NCBI GenBank assembly: GCA_937885815.1 | Contig: CALABM010000046.1 | Span: forward strand, 1-7,895 | From: an uncultured Verrucomicrobiales bacterium | Lineage (GTDB): Bacteria > Verrucomicrobiota > Verrucomicrobiia > Verrucomicrobiales > Akkermansiaceae | Length of the DNA stretch: 7,895 nt | Direction: 5' to 3' | Made by a program: the position numbers and the translations under genes | Part shown: positions 1 to 7,099 of the stretch, piece by piece | How positions within the stretch are numbered: position 1 is the first letter of the stretch | Layout: each line of letters starts with the position of its first letter | The notes under the pieces: model-generated | Seen by the model: the letters and a program-made list of their open reading frames with translations, nothing else | The model's database searches: none | What the model was told of the DNA's origin: nothing

Positions 1-3000
1 GGGAGCCCTCTGCTGAAGCTGAATTCGGTAGCTCTGCTGCCACAAACTCAAACCAATCTAAAGCGATGAAAGCTAATCAAATAGAAAAAGTTTCCTCTGG
101 CCAAGCCGAGGAAGATGCCCAGGTTAACACCTGCGAGCAGACCGTGCAGCCCTCCGTTGAAATCAACGCATGCGCTGCATCTCCCGGTGAAACCGAACAG
201 ATTGCCAGCCCCCAGGCTGAGCTTCCGTCCGCTGTTTCTACCGATTCTATTAACCCTGACGCCGCAGCCGAAGCTCCCGCTTCCGCTGAAGCCGACAACA
301 ACAACTCCAATACTACTACAAATATGTCCACAAATAACGATACCCCCGCCAATGGTTCCGTCTCTGACGTGAATGCCGTCGATGTTACTAACATCACCCC
401 CGAAAACGCAGTTGCGCCCGCTTCTGAAGGTTCCAACCAGTCTAGTTCTCATCCCGATGGCGAACTCGTCAATCCGGAATTGGACACCGTTGTGCCTACC
501 CCGGAGCGTAGCCTGAGCCTCCCCATCGCAATCGCGGAGGAAAAATCATCCAACACTTCTGCTGCGGGTACTGTGCTGAGCTATCAACCGGCTGTATTCA
601 CGGTGCCTGTTGGCGGTGCTCTGATGAACGTTTCTTCATTCCAAGTGGATGACTGGGGCTTCCTCGGGGCTGTGCCTGTTGGGAAGACCCGCAGCGAAAC
701 TCGCGAGGATTGCAAAATCGATTGCCGCAAACGTACGGGTAATCAGGGTACATACGGTGGTCATGCCCGTTGGGGTGGTACTATTTCAAATGCATTCCTG
801 CCTCCCGGCGACTATATTCTGCTGATTGAACAGGAGAACGAACCCATCACAGCTGTGGCCAATGCATCTTATGGTAAATACGACCTTACTATCGAAGCTT
901 GTCTGCCCGATGGCCCCACGCCTCCCGATGGTCCTACTCCCCCGGACGGTCCGACTCCTCCCGATGACACAACCCCGCCGGATGAACCCGGTAAGGAGCC
1001 GGAAGTCTGCCCGGTTTGCGGCTGTGGTAATACGTCTGATGGTGACGCGGACTCTGCCGGTAGTACCGGAATCCCCGGTGATTCAACGCAGGATATTTGC
1101 ACCCCATCTGCTGAGTTCGGTAGCGATGATACCGCACCTGCTATGTTGGCTGACTCCGGGGATTCTCCCGTGGTGCTGACATCCGGTCTGAAACCCAATT
1201 CCGTATGGCAGTGGAAGCTCTCTCGAAATGCCGAGTCCGGCATCATTACCATCACCCCGCCGTATGCAACTCCGTTGCATTTCCTCGAACAATCCGGCAA
1301 TGCAATGGCCATCCTGACCGGTGGTGCCCGTAAGTATAACTACGCTCTGCAGCTTCAGGATGATCTCGGTAATCCTTGTACGGATAATACCCCCACTCGC
1401 TTCTGCCTGAAAAATGCTCAGGGGATTCAGGTTTGCTTTAACTCACAGGGTGACGTGATGTCCGTTCTGACCGCCGAAGGTCGACAGACTACTGCTGAAC
1501 AACATGCGGCTGTGGTATACCGCGAGAATGCAGCCGGATATCTGGAGTCCGTATACTCTGCTACCGAGGGCTTGATGCGAGCTTCGATTATGGAAAATGG
1601 GGCTACTCTTTACGAGTGGTTTGCTCCGCATCAGGTTACTGTTAACGGTGAGGATTATGAAGTGACCGGGCTTCCCTACAAGACGGAGTCTGTACTGACA
1701 ACGCTGACTGACGGCGTGAAAACTATGACGATTATCCGTCAACAGCAGGGGCTTCCGGCTCATACGCTCACTCGCGTTGAAAATGGTAACACAATCACGA
1801 TTACCAAGGGTGAGGGTGATGAGGCAATCGTTCGCACTTTCGTGAAAAACACCCCGGCAGATAACTTGCTTGAGGAGATTGAATCGGTGAGCCGAGTTGG
1901 GGATGAGGCTCCCGTCAGCTGTTCGCGCACGCTGCGCTGTCGCACCGCCGGTGGTTGGCTCACTCTGGAAACCACGGAGGCTTTCGGTACTCCGCTTGCA
2001 CGCACCACTTATTATGTGTACGATGCTGAATACAGGCTTCAGAAAGTACTACGCCCGGATGGTGCTTATACTGAGTACGAATACGATGCAGACGGCCGTG
2101 TAACAAAGGAAACGACTCCTTGGGGCAACGGCGGCAAGAAGCGTACTCGATATGTGTACAATGCTAATTCTGCCCGATTCTACGATAATCGCCCCATTAA
2201 GGTTTATACGGATTATCAGGAGGCAAACTCCAACAGCTGGCTCAATATCAAGGTGGTGGATTATACCTATGAGACCACCCCCGCAGTTGAGCGTACCACC
2301 TCACGCACCTACGCAGCTGGCGTAAGTCATCAGCAGGTGACAATTGAAGAGACGTTCGGTACGGCTGCAGAATACGCTTATGCTGTGGGTAAGCCTAAGT
2401 TCAGCCAGGCTGTTAATGGTGTCCAGACCGTTCATGAGTATGAAGCAACCACTCTGCATGATGCCATCCATAAGCACTCCGTCATCACCAAGGCTAATGG
2501 CGAATTGGTGGCCGCTCAGAGTCGAAAGACGGAAGAGTTTATTGCCGCCGATGATACTGTAACCTTTGAACAGGAAAGTATCTGGGATGGTGAAAACTGG
2601 CTGCTTCTTTCTACTACTGCATTTGAGTATGACGAACAGAAGCGAGTAGTCAGGACAACTCGCGGTAATGGTCGTAGTTCTTCCACCACTTGGATGTGTT
2701 GTGGTAAGCTTTCCGAAACGGATGAGGATGGTATCACTACCTCTTATGGTTATAACTCTGCACATCAGCTGGTAGAAGTAATCCGTTCCGAAGTGAAAGA
2801 CGGCGATGTCGTCGTAACTCCGGAAACGATTACGACCTACACGCATGATGCCGCCGGGCGTACTCTTACCACTCGCCGCGATATTGGGGCTATGACAACC
2901 ACGGAATCTACCGCGTACGATGCCCTCGGGCGAGTTACAGCGCAGACAGATGTCCTTGGTCGCGTGACCACTACCGCCTACAGCGCGGATGGTCTCACCA

Positions 3001-6000
3001 CAACGGAGACAACGCCTGCCGGTGCTACGAGAATCACCCAGAGAAACCTTGATGGTTCAACCGCTCGCGTTTTTGGTACCGCTCAGCGAGAAGTACAGTA
3101 CAGTTATACTCGCAACGGCAACAATCTGGTCACGACAACAGCTCTGGCAAATGGTAGTGTGCTCGCTCAGAATATCACTAATGGTTTTGAGCAGGCTATA
3201 GTACAGGCTCAGCCTAATACCCTTGGTGGATTCATTTATACGCACTCAGAGTACAATGCTAAAGGTCAGATGGTGAAGCAGTACCAGAATACAGGTGAAG
3301 ATATCGAAAACACCGCATCTACGCTGTATGAATATGACAGCTTTGGCAATCGAGTGAAGCAGACTCTGGCTCTTATGGATACGCCTACCAAGGACAATTC
3401 CCCTGTAGTCGAGATGGCCTATTCTGTGGAGTCTGCCGATGATGGCGTGTTCAGCGTCATCACTCAAACCCGCTACAATGCAGCAGGTGAGCCCCTGAGT
3501 GCAGTGCAAAAGCAGCTGATTTCGCAACTTTCCACAACTCTAGCAAGCAAGAGCGTCAGCATCGATGTGCGTGGCAACAGCAGCGAAAGTTGGACTGAGT
3601 ACACCGCTCCCACTAAGAGAACCAGCTTTAACAATATTCCCACTTCTGAAATTACAGCAGAGGCTATCAAGGTGGACGGATTTGCCATCTCGAAGAAGGA
3701 CTATGTTGGTATTGTAAATACAGCAAGCCGAAGCTACACAGCATCAGGAATGACTCTGGTACAGGTAGACGGACGAGGTAACGCTACAACTTCCGCAATG
3801 GATTTGGCTGGCCGAACCATCAGTGTGACGGATGCAGCCGGGGCTATTACGACTACTGCTTACGACATTGTTCATGACAAGCCGTCTGTGGTAACGGATG
3901 CCATGGGTAACACCTCCTGCTACAAGTACGACCTTCGTGGTCGCAAGATAGCCGAGTGGGGTACATCCCTTCAGCCTGCTTGTTTCGGATACGATGACAT
4001 GGACAACATGACATCCCTGCGCACATTCCGAGCCGATGGAGAGGTAATCACCACCGACCCGAGTGAGCGCAGCGATTACGATGAAACCACTTGGGCATTC
4101 AATGCTGTAACCGGACTTGAAATGTCTAAGACTTATACGGATGACACCACCGTGGCGAAAACTTACGATACGTATAATCGCCTCGCTACAGAAACGGATG
4201 CACGTGGTAATGTGAAGACTCATTCCTATGAGCACGCCCGAGGTCTGCACCAAGGTACCACATACACCGTAGTTGTCGGCACTGCGACCACCGCTTCTTG
4301 TAATTTCACCTACAACCACTTGGGTCAGATAATCCAGGTTGTAGATGATGCCGGAGTTCGTAGCCTTGGTTACAATAGTTACGGAGAGAGCGAAACGGAC
4401 AGTCTTGTAGTGGATGGCGATACTCACCTCATCACTGAAACGAGAGATGGCTTCGGTCGATCTACTGGCTACACCTACGCAAAGAACGGCACGGTTCAGC
4501 AGACAGTTACTACTGGCTACGGAGACGATGGGCGTATTGCGTCTGCCGGCTTCATGCATGGAGGTGAATCCAAAAACTTTAGTTACACCTACCTCGCAGG
4601 TACCAATTTGCTGCAGGTGCTCACCAAGCCGAACGGCATGACTCTTACCCAGACCTACGAGGCTACTCGAAACCTGCTTACAGGCATGTCATACCATCGC
4701 GGTTCCACTCTCGTGGCACAGCGTTCATACACCTATGACAGCCTTGGCCGTCCCACTGCACGCAACACCTCGCGCCAAGGCTCCGTGGTGAACGATACAT
4801 TTGCTCACAACAGCCGCTCGGAGCTGGTGGAAGCACAGGTCAATGGTACAGAGTATGAATATGCTTATGACAATATCGGAAATAGGCAGCAATTTACTGA
4901 GGGCAATGAAGTAACCGTGTACGAGACAAACGATCTTAACCAGTACACCACCATCACGGAAAGTGGCGCTGAGCCCTTCGTGCCGCAATTCGATGCTGAT
5001 GGAAATCAGACTCTCTTAAAGACCGACACCGGCATCTGGAGTGCTGTGTACAATGCAGTGAATCGTCCGATTACATTCACGAACGCTGACACCAGTACCG
5101 TGGTCGAATGCGCGTACGATAGCATGGGCCGCCGCGCCTCCAAGAAAGTTTTGGTCAATGGAACAGTCACGCTCTACCAGCGCTACATTTATCGGGGATT
5201 CTTACAAATCGCATGTCTTGACCTTACCCGCTCTCACCACCCCTGTATGTGGTTTATTACTTGGGACCCGTCCCAGCCCACAGTTACCCGTCCGCTGGCT
5301 ATCCAAATCGGCGGCACATGGCATACCTATGGTTGGGATCTTACCAAGAATATCTGTGAGCTCTACGGAACCACTGGTTATGTTTCTGCCACCTATACTT
5401 ACTCACCTTTCGGCAAAGTATCGACATCAGGCTCCGTTATCCAGCCAATCCAGTGGAGTAGCGAAATGTGGGATGCTGAAGTAGGTATGAATTATTATAA
5501 TTGGCGTTATTATAACTTAATTACTGGACGGTGGACTCAGAGGGACAGGGTTACTGAAAAAATGACAAATTGGGCTAAGTATGTGTATGCTGGAAATAGT
5601 CCTATTTACCATATCGATTTAATCGGCGATGCCGATCAAGTCGTTGTTAACAGATACGTATATCAAATTGTTGATGACGACGGAGAAGTTATGGGGTCAA
5701 CCCAAGTAGTCTTAAAAGAAATTTACGATGGAAATAGATTAAAAAAGATAGAACTCTTTCCTGGCTCTGTTGATGATTCATTAAATAATTATGAAAAATT
5801 ACAGCTACATTGGACACTTTTTGAAAGTGATCTTTCAAGAACCCCATATATAGCAGAACTAGATTTGACAATGTACATTAGCCCAGAAAAAAGACAAGTT
5901 GAAAAGAAGAGTCCAAGTGGTGAAGCAAAAATTACGCCACCTTTAACCGAGTCTGTCTCTGTTTCGACAGGTCATAGAATAGAAAAAATAGAAGAAGGTA

Positions 6001-6179
6001 CTGGGAAAAGAGTTCATTCGTTCGGACTTCTTATAACAGGAAGCAAAAATTGCACAAGACCTAAGATTGAAATTAAAGAAGAAAATGTTCCATTTGAAAT
6101 TTTAGAAAGCGAATTTGATGAAAACGTCGGAATATGGGATGCCAATTACCGTATTAATATAAGAGAATATCAGAATTAA
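1..6179 (+). CDS. RHS/YD-repeat polymorphic toxin-like giant protein, 5' end cut by the window
   Basis: RHS proteins fold their YD repeats into a hollow shell that encloses a variable C-terminal domain, often a toxin used against competing cells. The visible part has over 2,050 residues and no internal stop. In order it shows a Ser/Ala/Glu/Asn-rich N-terminus (to ~560), a compact domain (~567-905), a Pro-rich tandem linker (909-980), a CPVCGCG cluster (1008-1028), an RHS shell with many YD motifs such as EYEYDADGRV and YAYDNIGNRQ (~1134-5627), and an AT-rich tip (5628-6176). The first ATG is at 66, but the frame is open back to base 3 with matching composition and there is no ribosome-binding site before 66, so the true start probably lies outside the window. 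The N-terminal export signal, if any, is therefore unseen. The stop is TAA at 6177-6179. The RHS family call is firm; toxin activity and secretion route are inferred. Confidence 0.93.
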   Translation, partial: EPSAEAEFGSSAATNSNQSKAMKANQIEKVSSGQAEEDAQVNTCEQTVQPSVEINACAASPGETEQIASPQAELPSAVSTDSINPDAAAEAPASAEADNNNSNTTTNMSTNNDTPANGSVSDVNAVDVTNITPENAVAPASEGSNQSSSHPDGELVNPELDTVVPTPERSLSLPIAIAEEKSSNTSAAGTVLSYQPAVFTVPVGGALMNVSSFQVDDWGFLGAVPVGKTRSETREDCKIDCRKRTGNQGTYGGHARWGGTISNAFLPPGDYILLIEQENEPITAVANASYGKYDLTIEACLPDGPTPPDGPTPPDGPTPPDDTTPPDEPGKEPEVCPVCGCGNTSDGDADSAGSTGIPGDSTQDICTPSAEFGSDDTAPAMLADSGDSPVVLTSGLKPNSVWQWKLSRNAESGIITITPPYATPLHFLEQSGNAMAILTGGARKYNYALQLQDDLGNPCTDNTPTRFCLKNAQGIQVCFNSQGDVMSVLTAEGRQTTAEQHAAVVYRENAAGYLESVYSATEGLMRASIMENGATLYEWFAPHQVTVNGEDYEVTGLPYKTESVLTTLTDGVKTMTIIRQQQGLPAHTLTRVENGNTITITKGEGDEAIVRTFVKNTPADNLLEEIESVSRVGDEAPVSCSRTLRCRTAGGWLTLETTEAFGTPLARTTYYVYDAEYRLQKVLRPDGAYTEYEYDADGRVTKETTPWGNGGKKRTRYVYNANSARFYDNRPIKVYTDYQEANSNSWLNIKVVDYTYETTPAVERTTSRTYAAGVSHQQVTIEETFGTAAEYAYAVGKPKFSQAVNGVQTVHEYEATTLHDAIHKHSVITKANGELVAAQSRKTEEFIAADDTVTFEQESIWDGENWLLLSTTAFEYDEQKRVVRTTRGNGRSSSTTWMCCGKLSETDEDGITTSYGYNSAHQLVEVIRSEVKDGDVVVTPETITTYTHDAAGRTLTTRRDIGAMTTTESTAYDALGRVTAQTDVLGRVTTTAYSADGLTTTETTPAGATRITQRNLDGSTARVFGTAQREVQYSYTRNGNNLVTTTALANGSVLAQNITNGFEQAIVQAQPNTLGGFIYTHSEYNAKGQMVKQYQNTGEDIENTASTLYEYDSFGNRVKQTLALMDTPTKDNSPVVEMAYSVESADDGVFSVITQTRYNAAGEPLSAVQKQLISQLSTTLASKSVSIDVRGNSSESWTEYTAPTKRTSFNNIPTSEITAEAIKVDGFAISKKDYVGIVNTASRSYTASGMTLVQVDGRGNATTSAMDLAGRTISVTDAAGAITTTAYDIVHDKPSVVTDAMGNTSCYKYDLRGRKIAEWGTSLQPACFGYDDMDNMTSLRTFRADGEVITTDPSERSDYDETTWAFNAVTGLEMSKTYTDDTTVAKTYDTYNRLATETDARGNVKTHSYEHARGLHQGTTYTVVVGTATTASCNFTYNHLGQIIQVVDDAGVRSLGYNSYGESETDSLVVDGDTHLITETRDGFGRSTGYTYAKNGTVQQTVTTGYGDDGRIASAGFMHGGESKNFSYTYLAGTNLLQVLTKPNGMTLTQTYEATRNLLTGMSYHRGSTLVAQRSYTYDSLGRPTARNTSRQGSVVNDTFAHNSRSELVEAQVNGTEYEYAYDNIGNRQQFTEGNEVTVYETNDLNQYTTITESGAEPFVPQFDADGNQTLLKTDTGIWSAVYNAVNRPITFTNADTSTVVECAYDSMGRRASKKVLVNGTVTLYQRYIYRGFLQIACLDLTRSHHPCMWFITWDPSQPTVTRPLAIQIGGTWHTYGWDLTKNICELYGTTGYVSATYTYSPFGKVSTSGSVIQPIQWSSEMWDAEVGMNYYNWRYYNLITGRWTQRDRVTEKMTNWAKYVYAGNSPIYHIDLIGDADQVVVNRYVYQIVDDDGEVMGSTQVVLKEIYDGNRLKKIELFPGSVDDSLNNYEKLQLHWTLFESDLSRTPYIAELDLTMYISPEKRQVEKKSPSGEAKITPPLTESVSVSTGHRIEKIEEGTGKRVHSFGLLITGSKNCTRPKIEIKEENVPFEILESEFDENVGIWDANYRINIREYQN
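3..560 (+). other. Low-complexity, probably disordered N-terminal segment of the RHS protein
   Basis: This coding stretch is dominated by Ser, Ala, Glu, Pro, Asn and Thr and has almost no long hydrophobic runs. Between 291 and 360 it holds a strongly Asn/Thr-rich patch (NNNSNTTTN then STNND). It has no membrane segment or signal peptide. Such composition usually means an extended linker, so an upstream folded or export domain may precede it beyond the window edge. The lack of hydrophobic structure argues against the ATG at 66 being the start of a Sec-exported protein. Confidence 0.6.
567..905 (+). other. Small N-terminal folded domain of the RHS protein, probably beta-rich
   Basis: The segment from GTVLSYQPAVFTVPVGG to YGKYDLTIEACL alternates hydrophobic and polar residues as beta-strands do. 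It contains LPPGDYILLIEQEN, a typical strand-turn-strand of extracellular beta-sandwich domains in which a 'PGxY' turn precedes the last strands. It also carries two close cysteines (DCKIDC, near 709-725). I do not recognise a named family. It sits between the disordered N-terminus and the Pro-rich linker, so it is plausibly an independent module. Confidence 0.45.
909..980 (+). repeat. Four-unit 18-nt tandem repeat encoding a DGPTPP linker
   Basis: Three units encode DGPTPP (909-926, 927-944, 945-962) and a fourth, diverged unit encodes DDTTPP (963-980), followed by DEPG. Third-codon positions differ between units (for example GGC/GGT and ACG/ACT/ACT) while the peptide is kept. This suggests selection for the peptide rather than a very recent expansion. 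It forms a stiff Pro-rich spacer between the N-terminal domain and the cysteine cluster. Confidence 0.9.
1008..1028 (+). other. CPVCGCG cysteine cluster after the Pro-rich linker
   Basis: The residues CPVCGCG give a CxxCxC arrangement within seven residues, followed by an acidic Gly/Ser-rich loop and a further Cys in ICTPSAEFG (near 1098). The cluster could bind a metal or form disulfides after export. There is no second CxxC close by to complete a standard zinc ribbon. Confidence 0.6.
2010..5484 (+). repeat. YD-repeat shell region of the RHS protein
   Basis: Divergent repeats of about 20-25 residues recur with the pattern Y-x-Y-D-x-x-G-R followed by T-x-x-x-G. Examples are YVYDAEYRLQ (from 2010), YEYDADGRV, YTHDAAGRT, AYDALGRV, YEYDSFGNRV, YKYDLRGRK, TYDTYNRL, YTYDSLGRP, YAYDNIGNRQ and AYDSMGRR. 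These are the building blocks of the RHS beta-cocoon. A WMCCG element lies at 2691-2705. A well-conserved block runs from 5190 to about 5484 (YRGFLQIACLDL, then WDPSQP, RPLAIQ, YGWDLTKNICE, YSPFGKV, IQWSSE) just before the core-end motif. Confidence 0.9.
5487..5627 (+). other. RHS core-end motif, degenerate form (RHS-repeat-associated core)
   Basis: The segment MNYYNWRYYNLITGRWTQRD, then KYVYAGNSPIYHIDLIG, matches the layout of the hyperconserved RHS core end, usually written RYYDPxTGRFxxxDPxG, then YxYxxNxPxxxxDPxGL. The two aspartates linked in other RHS proteins to self-cleavage of the tip are present at 5544-5546 and 5616-5618. The prolines that normally follow them are replaced (D-R and D-L), and the final GL is GD. 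This marks the boundary between shell and variable tip. Confidence 0.8.
5628..6176 (+). other. Unrecognised AT-rich C-terminal tip of the RHS protein, candidate toxin domain
   Basis: The 183 residues after the core-end motif have lost the YD pattern and are rich in Lys, Glu, Ile and Asn. Strand-like segments (NRYVYQIVDDD, TQVVLKEIYDG, KLQLHWTLFE, AELDLTMYIS, SFGLLITGSK, NYRINIREYQN) suggest a mostly beta domain. Its only three histidines are in LQLHW, STGHRIE and KRVHSFG; the last two lie in a short loop-like region (near 5970-6020) and could be catalytic. There is a single Cys (KNCTRP). I see no HNH, LHH, ADP-ribosyltransferase, deaminase or peptidase signature. The position after the RHS core and the sharp drop in GC support a swapped toxin cassette, but no activity can be read from the sequence. 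Confidence 0.55.
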
Positions 6180-6204
6180 TTCTGTAACCTAAAGTAACCC
6201 TCAT

Positions 6205-6242
6205 AAATGAGTAGGGGACTTATACCAGTTCCCTACTCATTT
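6205..6242 (+). terminator. 15-bp hairpin just after the RHS stop, probable transcription terminator
   Basis: The left arm 6205-6219 (AAATGAGTAGGGGAC) pairs with the right arm 6228-6242 (GTTCCCTACTCATTT) over 15 bp with one G-T wobble, around an 8-nt loop. It begins 25 nt after the stop. The 3' side reads CATTTCTAT, which is T-rich but not a clean T-run, so termination may be partial or aided by other factors. The near-symmetric arms could act in both directions. Confidence 0.75.
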
Positions 6243-6509
6243 CTATGACGAGACAAGCATATGAGAACAGTAAAAAGAAATCATGATGAATTGCTAACTA
6301 AAGTCATTTTGAGTCAACGAATCGGGGAGCGTCAGTGTTTTGAACAATCATTTTGATGACACATCTTAGGAAAGAGGATGTACTCCGGACGCAACGAGCA
6401 AATTCTAATCCTTAGTCATTATCATCGTACATATGTCGCCCTGATAATTGTAATATGACAATGTTTTTCGTTGACTTTTATTATTTTTTCTGATTGAGTG
6501 GAACTAGAT
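6243..6509. other. Intergenic gap between RHS gene and lipoprotein gene, no convincing gene
   Basis: The stretch is intermediate in composition (24 of 60 bases are G or C in 6301-6360). The longest start-to-stop frame I found is 31 codons at 6261-6356 (+); it begins MRTVKRNHDELL, lacks a good ribosome-binding site, and resembles nothing I know. Short similar words recur (TCATTTTGA at 6304-6312 and 6348-6356). A TTGACT at 6471-6476 could be a -35 element for the next gene, but no good -10 lies at the right distance. It may hold the lipoprotein promoter or decayed remnants of an earlier tip. Confidence 0.5.
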
Positions 6510-7085
6510 ATGAAATGCTGTAATTTTAATGCAATAATTTTTTCACTATTTTTGTTTTTTTCTTCATGCCAAGAAACAAATTATCTAAAGTCGCCTTTAG
6601 ATAATTTTACTGTTGCACCGCAACAGTTATTTGAAGATAGAGTTTTTGAATATTTTTTAGATGTAAAAAGCAATTTTGAAACTATAGCAATAATAAGTTT
6701 AAAAATTAAGGAATCTATTATTCGCGACAAAATTGTAGACATCGATTCAGATATTCAAATTGTATATATGAATCCCATATATAGAAGATTAAAAATAAAT
6801 CACTTTATTCATGAGCCGAGAATAAACAATCAAAAATATAGTGGGGACATTGATATTGAATTTTCCATTGAACCACTTTCATCTAATGCGGGAACAATTA
6901 AACATTTTTATGGCTTAGTGTATAGCAATTATAACGACGAAAGTACTCCTATTTTGCGAAATTCAAACGACAACGTGCCGTTCATTCTCAAAAATAGTAC
7001 ATTCGCTGAACATAATACGTATTTTCAATCAAATCTCGCCATCTATATAACGCCTTCAGCTAGGTATCTCAATTCCCATAAATAA
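6510..7085 (+). CDS. Small AT-rich predicted lipoprotein, candidate immunity protein for the RHS tip
   Basis: I do not recognise a named family. From the ATG at 6510 the protein has 191 residues. It starts MKCC, then a hydrophobic segment (AIIFSLFLFF) ending in SSC, a plausible lipobox with the lipidated cysteine at residue 20 and Gln at +2. This predicts a lipid-anchored envelope protein with about 172 mature residues. I prefer ATG at 6510 over the in-frame GTG at 6498 because the G-rich GAGTGGA at 6496-6502 sits at ribosome-binding distance from it and because the shorter start gives a normal lipoprotein leader. The mature part is rich in Ile, Asn, Lys, Tyr and Phe, with strand-like runs (IDIEFSIEP, FYGLVYSNYN, NLAIYITPS). 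GC is very low (11 of 60 in 6661-6720). Its place directly behind an RHS tip of similar AT-rich character suggests an immunity protein for a periplasmic or membrane toxin; this is inference from context only. Confidence 0.75.
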   Translation: MKCCNFNAIIFSLFLFFSSCQETNYLKSPLDNFTVAPQQLFEDRVFEYFLDVKSNFETIAIISLKIKESIIRDKIVDIDSDIQIVYMNPIYRRLKINHFIHEPRINNQKYSGDIDIEFSIEPLSSNAGTIKHFYGLVYSNYNDESTPILRNSNDNVPFILKNSTFAEHNTYFQSNLAIYITPSARYLNSHK

Positions 7086-7099
7086 AAACATGTTTATTT
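7080..7099 (+). terminator. Weak AT-only hairpin overlapping the lipoprotein stop
   Basis: AAATAAA (7080-7086) pairs with TTTATTT (7093-7099) around a 6-nt loop and overlaps the stop codon at 7083-7085. The stem has seven A-T pairs only, so its stability is low. It may be a chance product of AT-rich DNA. Confidence 0.2.

Noticed and set aside
909..980. CRISPR-like or regulatory direct repeat array
   Set aside because: The 18-nt units are contiguous with no spacers, in frame, and encode a Pro-rich peptide, so they are a coding tandem repeat.
3744..4559. 271-codon open frame on the minus strand inside the RHS gene
   Set aside because: It lies fully opposite the YD-repeat core, has a composition expected of an antisense shadow of Thr-rich repeats, and shows no domain or ribosome-binding site.
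6261..6356. 31-codon frame starting MRTVKRNHDELL in the gap after the hairpin
   Set aside because: It is very short, has no clear ribosome-binding site and matches nothing I know; it is best treated as chance unless conserved elsewhere.
6471..6500. Possible sigma-70 promoter for the lipoprotein (TTGACT at 6471-6476)
   Set aside because: No acceptable -10 hexamer lies 16-18 nt downstream, and another AT-rich hexamer, TAATAT at 6451-6456, lacks a matching -35.
6498..6509. GTG at 6498 as the lipoprotein start
   Set aside because: It would add only MELD before the hydrophobic leader, with no ribosome-binding site in front; its own bases form the better site for ATG at 6510.
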